Source of the DNA: CAYYKD01 sp964471825
GTDB lineage: Bacteria > Spirochaetota > GWE2-31-10 > CAYYKD01
Direction of reading: 5' to 3'
Assembly (NCBI GenBank): GCA_964471825.1
Contig: CAYYKD010000043.1
Coordinates: forward strand, 1 to 27,019
DNA: 27,019 nucleotides
Shown here one piece after another: positions 17,646-24,627 of the stretch (positions within the stretch are counted from its first letter, which is position 1; each line of letters starts with the position of its first letter). Under the pieces are notes generated by a model. The model saw nothing but the letters and a program-made list of their open reading frames with translations. It had not been told where the DNA came from and made no database searches. The position numbers were made by a program, and so were the translations under genes.

Positions 17646-18970
17646 TGTTTGATGATGTTAGAGTTTATGATCTCGAAGAAAATTATATGCAAAGATCAAG
17701 CCAATTTGGATTTAATGATTTTATTGAAACACTCGGATTTAAAGAACTCGAGGAGGTAAAAATCTATATCAAATCACAACTGAAAGATCATTTTGAAAAA
17801 TTATTTTTAATTGAAGCTGAGTTATATAGGAGAAGTACCAAATTAGAATTTGTCTCAGAGTTTCAAGATGTAATTCAATATCAGCTTTCTTTAGCATTTG
17901 ACAATAGATATATTGTGGACAATCATAATACTGAGATGTTAATGAGATCTTTACATTTAGATTTTGATATTAAAGGGCAGACCAATCAACTTGAAAATCT
18001 GAAAACCAAACTGTATGAAACAATAAAGATATTTGAGTATCAAATAGTGCTAAAAGATGCAGTAAAAGTTTTTAATAAAATCTTTGAACTCGATAGATTA
18101 GTTATAATTTTTAATGAAGATGGATTTGTATTTGGAGAAGTTGTAAAATACAAAGATACATATTATATACTTAAAAATATCAAGTGGTTAGGGGGAAAAA
18201 ATAACCCGATTTTATGTTATAATGGGCAAATATTTGCAGACAATAGATATATTAAGTATATTATCGATAAGTTTAAGTATGATTCAAAAAAGGATATTTT
18301 AGTAAAGCTTGAAAATCATTCTATTCGTAAAAATATTTTAAAGAATGTTATGTACAATATGGTAAACCTTGAATATAGGGAGTCCCTTTTACTTGATAAG
18401 TTATTAATGATTATATCAAAGAAATCAACGATTGAAACAAATAAAGAAGATTATATTCTATTTCTGTTTATTGAGATTTATTTTAATTCGGAGGATGATT
18501 ATTCGATAAACTGGCAAAATGTGTATAGTATAATTGCCCCAAAAATGTCAAAAGAAACAAAAACTCCTACAGATATGGAAATACTAAACATGCTTATAAA
18601 ACTTAATCTTTATGAAAAAGCGGTTAAGGAGCAAGATATGTTAACCGAAATGCGACAGTATATGGAGCTTGATATTAACAAGGTAAAAAGTGATCTATCA
18701 GTTGTAGATTCGCTAATAAAAAAGATAATCGCGTCTTCAAAAAAAAGACAATCATTAGCAGAGCTTACATACCAGGAAGAGTTGCTATTGGGGGCTTTTA
18801 TTTTAGGTGATAAGTTTAATTGCAAAGAGGTAAACATTGATTTTATTAGGGTGTCTATCTACAATGAAGTTGGTTTTGCAAACGAAGTGATATTTTTTGA
18901 ACCGTGGTTAAGCTATTCAATTGAAACGATATATTTTTTGTTTAATAAAAGAATTGAGCTGGAAATGTAA
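17645..18970 (+). CDS. Fourth gene of AAA+ operon 2, 441-aa protein of unknown function
   Basis: The product is 441 aa. Its ATG overlaps the previous stop by one base (TAATG) and has AAGGAGG upstream, so it belongs firmly to the operon. Residues about 1-155 are helical and charged, about 160-215 look like a small beta domain (FGEVVKYKDTYYILKN), and the rest is helical. There is no HPD motif and no propeller-like repeat, so it does not resemble the genes at the same place in operon 1. No family is recognised. It is probably an interchangeable effector or accessory subunit. Confidence 0.75.
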   Translation: MFDDVRVYDLEENYMQRSSQFGFNDFIETLGFKELEEVKIYIKSQLKDHFEKLFLIEAELYRRSTKLEFVSEFQDVIQYQLSLAFDNRYIVDNHNTEMLMRSLHLDFDIKGQTNQLENLKTKLYETIKIFEYQIVLKDAVKVFNKIFELDRLVIIFNEDGFVFGEVVKYKDTYYILKNIKWLGGKNNPILCYNGQIFADNRYIKYIIDKFKYDSKKDILVKLENHSIRKNILKNVMYNMVNLEYRESLLLDKLLMIISKKSTIETNKEDYILFLFIEIYFNSEDDYSINWQNVYSIIAPKMSKETKTPTDMEILNMLIKLNLYEKAVKEQDMLTEMRQYMELDINKVKSDLSVVDSLIKKIIASSKKRQSLAELTYQEELLLGAFILGDKFNCKEVNIDFIRVSIYNEVGFANEVIFFEPWLSYSIETIYFLFNKRIELEM

Positions 18971-19140
18971 TGCGGAGTACGGAATATGTCCATATAGAAG
19001 TGGCAAAAAGAATAAACCATTTCTTTATAATGAGTAAATCCTAAATAGTATTTCTATTGAACACTTAAATACTGATATGTTAAGCCATATTAATGCGATT
19101 AGATAGGATCTTAGGTGGTTGTCAGTTCTAAATAAATTAA

Positions 19141-19169
19141 AAAATTAGGGGCAAAGAACCCCTAATTTT
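19141..19169. terminator. Bidirectional terminator
   Basis: The arms AAAATTAGGGG (19141-19151) and CCCCTAATTTT (19159-19169) are perfectly complementary over 11 bases with a 7-base loop. T-rich tails follow on both strands. It lies between the convergent ends of operon 2 (stop at 18970) and the frameshifted lipoprotein gene (stop at 19174), and would stop transcription from both sides. Confidence 0.9.
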
Positions 19170-19173
19170 AATT

Positions 19174-20977
19174 TTAGAGAAGTGCAAGTAACCAGGCAAT
19201 AGTTTTTTCTTCTAACTTGGCTATTGCAACTTGAAGAAACTGTTGAAACACTTTTGAGTTGTAGATCGTGTCACAGATGCTATAGAATATATCCGCTCCA
19301 ACGATATTATGTGCAATAGGAAGGGTCTTTGGAGTTAGTTTTACGACATTCCCGCACCAGTTCCAGCTCGCTTTGTAATTCGGTGCGTTAAATGATGTGA
19401 TATATAGCTTTTGCCCGCCCATGTCTCTACCATCTGAGTAACTAACGGTAATAAACTCCCCGTTGTTTTTAGTGTTTAAACTTGCTTTAGAACCAAGCTC
19501 TCTGCCTGAGCTATCTGTAACTCTAACTGATAGACGGTCCCATGACCCAGTTTCAATTTGCAGGTATATAATTCACTGGTCCAATATTTGACGGGACATA
19601 CAGCTTTTTTGTGACCGTTCTACCATAGCGCAGCTCATAATCAAGCCTTGATCCTGACCAGTTGATAAGTTTCTTAATGTAGTAAGGTCCATCAACTATT
19701 CGATTCCCCGCTATATCTTCGAATCCAAAATATAGATTTGTTATTGGTTCCGTTATTGCAACCTCTGTTTCAAATCTACTGGACCCGGTCGTAAAAACTT
19801 CTTTGTAGTTTATCTCACCGGCTATTGTTACCTCTTTAAAAACTTTCGCTTTTGTTATGTGGCCACCTATGTCAACGCAAAACAAAACATTATTTGTTTC
19901 GGGGAGACATAAAGCTGTTCTCCCTGCTGATCGGTAATTTACTCCAGTTCCTTCAATCATCACATAGAAATCTGGAGCATCTATAAGATCATAGCTGTAA
20001 ACTTTAGTGGGCAAATACACGTTAAAATGACGATGATATGCACCAATACATATATCAACTTTTTTGCTACTAACTGAGCTGGTATCGATGCTAAGGCTGG
20101 ATATACGATTGTTCGCATTGAAAATTATGTCCTTCAATACAAACTCTTGCATATCTCTAAATCCACCATTAAAAGATAATTTTACAAAAAACTCTAAACT
20201 CTCTGAGTCATCTGAGTCAATTAAAATAGAATCAGGGAATTTCGAAGAGGCTATTTGTCCTGAGCGTAAATCGAGGCTAAAGCTTGGTAATCTATGTACG
20301 GCTACACCATTATAGCCTCCAACCTTTGCCATTATAACAGGATCAATCTCAGGTGATTGAAGCAACTCAAAAAGAGGTGGGGGCAAGTTGATAGCATCCT
20401 GATCATGATCAGTAATAAAACTTTGTGGAATAGCAAATGGTATTGACCAATCGGGTAACTCCGCATCATCTGTTCTAACAGCACGAGCTATCGTTATACC
20501 CTCTCTATTGGTGATAATAGCTTCGGAAATCTCAAAATTTGCTCCATCTTCAACAGCAAGAGGTATATCAGGGTCAATTAGTTTTATAAGGTAATATGGT
20601 TCAGAATTAGATCCCAGTTTCTTTGTAACCTTTATAGCTCTAATTAGGATGCCCATTTCTGTTATCCCCCCATTTTCGTCAAGAGTCAGAGCCGGAGAGG
20701 TGCTGTCTTCTGTGAGATCAGTTTGAACTGATCTGCATATATTCAATACCATAAATTTAGCAGCTTCAGCAAATGCTTCATCAGGTTCACTCCAAGGGGG
20801 GAGATCATTTTCAAGTCCTCTTGTTGAATAACTGTCAGAAGCGATTGTGAGTGTAGTCCATCTAAAATCCGCCTTCGTTAACTCTTGTGCACCTCCTGTA
20901 CCGTTAGATTCTGCTATTTGACATGCAGAGGTTAAAAGAAAAAAAATAGCTAAAAAAACTAAAGTAATACTTTTCAT
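19174..20977 (-). pseudogene. Lipoprotein gene of unknown function, frameshifted near its 3' end
   Basis: The first frame gives 474 aa, starting at an ATG with GGAGGA upstream. The signal peptide ends LTSAC with Cys19 as the likely lipid-bearing residue. That frame stops at 19553. A second frame opens at the same place and continues in protein-like sequence (QIETGSWDRLSVRVTDSSG) to a stop at 19174, directly before the terminator. One extra base (or two missing) near 19553-19566 would restore a 600-aa lipoprotein. No slippery heptamer is visible, so this is a mutation or a sequencing error, not obviously programmed. The mature part is beta-rich, with repeated short domains. The function is unknown. 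Confidence 0.75.
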
Positions 20978-21093
20978 CTGGATCCTCCTTTTTAAAAATA
21001 AAATTTTGTATTACAAATACTACAATACTTGGAAAAGTGATGAAATGTGGAAGTTTTTATATAAAATATTTAGTATTTTTTAAATTATGTTAT

Positions 21094-21109
21094 CCCCTAT
21101 TTTAAGGGG
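21094..21109. terminator. Small GC-rich hairpin
   Basis: CCCCT (21094-21098) and AGGGG (21105-21109) form a five-pair stem with a 6-base loop, 37 bases after the stop of the small membrane protein gene. On the minus strand no strong T tract follows, so terminator function is uncertain. Confidence 0.35.
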
Positions 21110-21145
21110 CAAGAGGAACTGTTCGTTATAAAAAACAATTATGAG

Positions 21146-21796
21146 TTAATATTTATAAGAGAAGTCATATTTTATACTGAGACCAACATTTAAATAGTTA
21201 GTTTCATTTTCAAATATAAGAGACACATTATGATATTTATTTAATCTATTTTGAATAAAATTGGTTATTATGAAGTATATAATTGCTGACACCGATAAAA
21301 ATGATGAAGCCAAAGAAGAAGTTGAAACAAAAAATGCACCCCAACCTAAGAATGTTTTATCAATTGGTGGAGTTGTGATAGTAACAGCAATATCGCAAAA
21401 AAGCTTAGTAGCAGTTAGTGTTATAAGAGCGACATTTAAATACAATATCGTATTTGAAATCTTTCTGAGTAAAATATTATTCTTTTTGTAAGAATTTAAA
21501 GAAATTGAATTTAAAGAAATTATGGTAATACTAAGAGGTAAGGATATTGAATGTAGAACGACTGGAATAATATATCCTCGATCTGTAAACACATTGTTAC
21601 TAAGCTCTAATATGTATGCTGATAATATAAATGGGAATGAAATAGTATTAGCTGCAGCACTAGCGATTGACAGTTGATTTCCTTGATACAGTAAGCTATC
21701 CTGTATATCAATGAAAAATTTATCAGTTGTTAAATCACTCGAATTTAAATCCATTATTACAAATAGAAATAATAATTTAATTAAAACAACCTTCAT
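21146..21796 (-). CDS. Small integral membrane protein of unknown function
   Basis: The product is 216 aa from the ATG at 21796, chosen because GGTGGGGG sits just upstream; a TTG at 21817 would lie beyond that ribosome site. A signal-like hydrophobic stretch (about 3-18) is followed by three or four hydrophobic segments (around FPFILSAYILEL, VVLHSISLPLSITIISL, ILYLNVALITLTATKLF and the segment ending IIYFIITNFI). The C-terminus (LIFENETNYLNVGLSIKYDF) has beta character and ends in Tyr. No family recognised. It is on the same strand as the lipoprotein gene, 168 bases upstream of it, and may be transcribed separately. Confidence 0.65.
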   Translation of the reverse strand: MKVVLIKLLFLFVIMDLNSSDLTTDKFFIDIQDSLLYQGNQLSIASAAANTISFPFILSAYILELSNNVFTDRGYIIPVVLHSISLPLSITIISLNSISLNSYKKNNILLRKISNTILYLNVALITLTATKLFCDIAVTITTPPIDKTFLGWGAFFVSTSSLASSFLSVSAIIYFIITNFIQNRLNKYHNVSLIFENETNYLNVGLSIKYDFSYKY

Positions 21797-21847
21797 AATA
21801 CCCCCACCCTTAAACAAATAATAAAAAAAAATCTATTCCGGTTAATC

Positions 21848-21977
21848 CGGTCACCGAATCCGCATTTATCCTGATACTTTTTTTTAGATTGAATCCTACA
21901 TCTTTGATACCACAAATGTCCGGATAAATCAAGAATTTAATTTTGTTCTGGGTCTTTTTTTTCTTAAGGATTCACCG
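21848..21977. repeat. Imperfect inverted repeat beside the recombinase remnant
   Basis: The left part contains CCGGTCACCGAATCCGCATT and then TATCC; the right part contains GGATAAATC and GGATTCACCGG. The pieces pair in order, with a short insertion on one side. This may be the end or recombination site of the decayed element that carried the recombinase, or a folded terminator. The exact boundaries are uncertain. Confidence 0.35.
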
Positions 21978-21978
21978 G

Positions 21979-22752
21979 TTAATTCGATTTTGTAAGAATT
22001 ATGAATAAGCCTATCACACCAATTATCTTATCATTTATACTCCTTGCAATTCCAGCATTCTTCTTTGCAATTTCAAATGCATGCTGACATGCTCTTATTG
22101 ATAACGGTGATATCTTATTCTTTCCGGGGAATAAATAATTCGCAGGTCTGTATGCTTTCCAATATTTCTCAAGCTGTTTTAAGGATATTTCTGATAATAT
22201 CTAATACCTATCTTTAGCACCTTTTCCCTGTCTGATTTTTATGAGCATTTTATCTCTGATGATATCTTGAGCTGTTAGATTTACTATTTCACTGACTCGC
22301 AAACCTGAACTATAGATAAGTGTGAGCATCGTTCTATGCTTGAGATTTGCAATATTTGATATGATCGATCTGACTTCCTCAAATGTATAGCAAGTTGGTA
22401 GTCGCTTTTTCTGTTTTGGAAATGGAATGTAGTCTAACTCATAAGGTATGTTTAGACAAAATGAAAAAAAAACTTAACAGCACCGATTGATTGTTTTAAG
22501 AGAACACTCCGAAAGTTTCTTGTGATTTATTAATTCTGAAAGAAAACTCTTAAATGATTTTGAACTTGGTAAGACCTGCAATGAGTCACAAAACTTAAGA
22601 TGTTTTTTTAGTTCTCCACGATAGCTTACCTTGGTTCTCTTAGCAAAGTTCCTGATATCCTTCTTCTGACAATAGTCTTTGATTACTTCATCGATAATGA
22701 TACTCCTTGTAATATGTAAACAAAGAATATCGAAAGAAAATGCAACTTTCAT
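21979..22752 (-). pseudogene. Decayed tyrosine recombinase/integrase
   Basis: Reading on the minus strand from an ATG at 22752, residues around IIIDEVIKDYCQKKDI and SYRGELKKHLKFC look like the core-binding domain of XerD-like recombinases. The frame breaks near 22478, then continues in another frame as NIPYELDYIPFPKQKKRLP and YSSGLRVSEIVNLTAQDI (which holds the first catalytic Arg), ending GKGAKDRY before an in-frame TAG at 22201. After that come SEISLKQLEKYWKAYRPANY and ACQHAFEIAKKNAGI. The expected HxxRH and catalytic Tyr region is missing. A frameshift, a nonsense codon and a lost catalytic end make it inactive. It was probably the recombinase of an old mobile element. Confidence 0.85.
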
Positions 22753-22786
22753 AACACTTAAGACTCTTAAAAGCCACCACCACAGG

Positions 22787-22904
22787 CGGTTTCAGTTCAA
22801 CTCATAGGAAAGCATATTATACGATAATTTCAAAAGATTCAATCAAACATTAACCATAACATTAACCATAAGTTTAAAATAAATGCCATAGTTGGCTGAA
22901 ACCG
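22787..22904. repeat. Inverted repeat pair enclosing a tandem 12-bp repeat
   Basis: The sequence CGGTTTCAGTTCAACT (22787-22802) is repeated in reverse complement at 22890-22904 (CGGTTTCAGCCAACT on the minus strand), differing by one missing base and one or two changes. Between them ACATTAACCATA occurs twice in tandem (22847-22858, 22859-22870). The unit sits just upstream of the recombinase remnant and touches the end of the next broken gene, so it may be the recombination site or a pair of element ends. Confidence 0.5.
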
Positions 22905-23438
22905 TGCTGCATACAGCACATGTCATACATCCTGCACTGTAAGAGTGCATTCCTACTAAGGGTACTAACTTTATTCATCTCGCTTAATTCTCTTAAAATT
23001 CTTGAGAGCAAAACCTCAACACCTTCTTGAATATAATGAACATTTTTTCCATCGCGTTCGTATATGTATCTTTCTTGGAGTTCATTCCAATTTCCCATAA
23101 TCAGATGAAATGATAAGTTCGTATGTTGGATATGTCCCATGACCATCTCTATTTATAGTTTTTTCAATTGCGATTATTGATCTATACGGCAAGATTCAAT
23201 ATTTAGATTGGATTTCGTACCTCCTTTCTGTTTCTGGTATTATCACAAACTTGCAATAGGTGTCAAAATACTCAATTGTAATAAAATCAATGTAGGATCC
23301 AACCATAGTTGACGCATTGGCCGATTCGATAGAAATAATTTGAGAACATGCACCATTCTTCTCTTTTAGTCATTCAGGCAATTTTTCACTTTAAGCTTTA
23401 ATAGTCTCGATAATAGCCTTAATTTCGTTTTTATTCAT
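22874..23438 (-). pseudogene. Broken gene of unknown function
   Basis: From an ATG at 23438 with AGGAG upstream, one minus-strand frame reads MNKNEIKAIIETIKA, a stop, SEKLPE, a stop, then protein-like sequence (IISIESANASTMVGSYIDFI and EYFDTYCKFVIIPE), another stop, and EKTINRDGHGTYPTYELIIS. A frameshift near 23100 moves it to the frame NWNELQERYIYERDGKNVHY, which runs on to a stop at 22874. At least three nonsense codons and one frameshift suggest an ancestral protein of about 185 aa. No family is recognised. The last 15 codons run into the inverted repeat at 22890-22904, so the 3' end may have been replaced. Confidence 0.6.
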
Positions 23439-23618
23439 TTTTGCTCCTTTATTTGCTTAATTAATACCGGGAAAATTTTTTTTTAATTATTTCAGGATGA
23501 TTTATAACATTTTTTTACATTTTAACTGTCGTATGAATACCCCTTAATTCAACATGCTCAAGTGACTTGCAGCAGCAGTATTTTAGTCAGCTATAATTAA
23601 TTTCTTCATGTCATGTTA
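23439..23618. other. Intergenic region without recognisable features
   Basis: It separates the broken gene from the 280-aa gene. A GG-N10-GC pair occurs on the minus strand near 23456-23469, but it overlaps the ribosome site region of the pseudogene and lacks a proper -12 element. No terminator hairpin for the 280-aa gene was seen. Confidence 0.4.
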
Positions 23619-24461
23619 TTAATAATACCTATCATCTACGATACTTTTTAGTAAAAAATATTTTTTTTCTTTTGTTTTTGAAGTATGTAAACTATAATTT
23701 TTAACAAAATCAGAAAAAGTCATTCCTTGCTTTATTTCATTTAGCATAATATGATATTTTTCTCTCTCAAACTCACTAATACAATTTTGTGTTCCTACTA
23801 ATAATTCAACATCAAAAGAGCAAGTTGTGAAATATTGTTTTTTACTAATATAATTTTGTGCCCACACTCTTATTTCAGAGTTGTAAATAGATGACAAAGA
23901 CTGGTGGTAAATTATTGAGTTTGTAGTCTCAGTTATCAATAATTCTTTTTCGGATTTAGATATGTTATGTTTTGTTTTTCGAAATGCATCAGAGACATGT
24001 TTATATAAACGATCTCTATCAAAATTCTGCTGATAATATGAGATGGTTTTTTTTTTGAGAATATCCAGCGATAAATTCAATAATTTCGTTTTATCAGTAT
24101 AAATGTCGATTAAAAAAATTGCCATTTGAGATGCTTCCGACTGGAGTGCATGTCGGAATTTTATACTTTCTTCTTTTGATTTTTTTTTAACATGATAGCG
24201 AAGGGTTCCATTTCTATCACTAGTATGTATGATAAAATTTGTAAGATAGGCTAATATCACATTTTGATCGTAATTAGAAATAACTATAATTGTCTTTACT
24301 ACCTCAATCCAAAAAAGGTCGACTGTTTTTTTATTTAAAAACCTTTCAAGTTTGTTAGTCTCCATATAAATTTCTTTTGCCAATTGAAAAAAGTTTTTTT
24401 CATATTTCTTTTGGTTAACCTTATCATCTACCCGAACAATCATTTTTACATTGCTATCCAT
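23619..24461 (-). CDS. Protein of unknown function with its own sigma-54 promoter
   Basis: The product is 280 aa, basic and almost entirely helical, with no signal peptide, membrane helix or recognisable catalytic motif. The ATG at 24461 has a perfect AGGAGG upstream, and a good sigma-54 promoter lies at 24509-24524. It is the gene next to the MBL-AAA+ regulator on the same strand (stop of that gene at 24628), separated by 166 bases holding the promoter and a long inverted repeat. Its promoter type and position suggest it is a target of that regulator and part of the same response as the two AAA+ operons. Function unknown. Confidence 0.75.
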   Translation of the reverse strand: MDSNVKMIVRVDDKVNQKKYEKNFFQLAKEIYMETNKLERFLNKKTVDLFWIEVVKTIIVISNYDQNVILAYLTNFIIHTSDRNGTLRYHVKKKSKEESIKFRHALQSEASQMAIFLIDIYTDKTKLLNLSLDILKKKTISYYQQNFDRDRLYKHVSDAFRKTKHNISKSEKELLITETTNSIIYHQSLSSIYNSEIRVWAQNYISKKQYFTTCSFDVELLVGTQNCISEFEREKYHIMLNEIKQGMTFSDFVKNYSLHTSKTKEKKYFLLKSIVDDRYY

Positions 24462-24508
24462 ATAAAAAACCTCCTGATATACGACATTGGATCGATATCT
24501 AACCTTTT

Positions 24509-24524
24509 AGCATATTTCATGCCA
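24509..24524 (-). promoter_or_regulatory. Sigma-54 promoter of the 280-aa gene
   Basis: On the minus strand the sequence is TGGCATGAAATATGCT. GG and GC are exactly 10 bases apart; the -24 element differs from TGGCACG only at position 6, and the -12 element is ATGCT against TTGCT. Transcription would begin near 24498, about 37 bases before the ATG, with AGGAGG in between. Confidence 0.8.
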
Positions 24525-24587
24525 AATAATTCATTTATCAGATGCGTTTTTACCTATGATAGAGGATATAATGTTAAATTTTTTAAG

Positions 24588-24615
24588 TATTAATAAATAC
24601 TAATATTTATTAATA
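24588..24615. repeat. Long perfect inverted repeat between regulator and 280-aa gene
   Basis: The arms TATTAATAAATA (24588-24599) and TATTTATTAATA (24604-24615) are perfectly complementary around CTAA. The repeat lies 64-91 bases upstream of the sigma-54 -24 element and 13 bases after the stop of the 741-aa gene. It may be an enhancer site for the bEBP-like protein. It is too AT-rich to be a strong terminator, but it could serve as a weak one. Confidence 0.5.
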
Positions 24616-24627
24616 TATCAAATATTA

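Noticed and set aside
19553..19566. Programmed ribosomal frameshift in the lipoprotein gene
   Set aside because: No slippery heptamer or following stem-loop at the junction; mutation or sequence error is simpler.
20064..20315. Plus-strand frame of 83 codons, and similar ones at 21261 and 26563
   Set aside because: These are shadows of longer, better supported minus-strand genes and lack ribosome sites.
22847..22870. CRISPR-like repeat
   Set aside because: Only two tandem 12-base units without spacers and no cas genes nearby, so it is a simple tandem duplication.
23455..23470. GG-N10-GC pattern on the minus strand before the broken gene
   Set aside because: The -12 side reads AAGCA, not TTGC, and the start of transcription would fall on the ribosome site, so it is not a plausible sigma-54 promoter.
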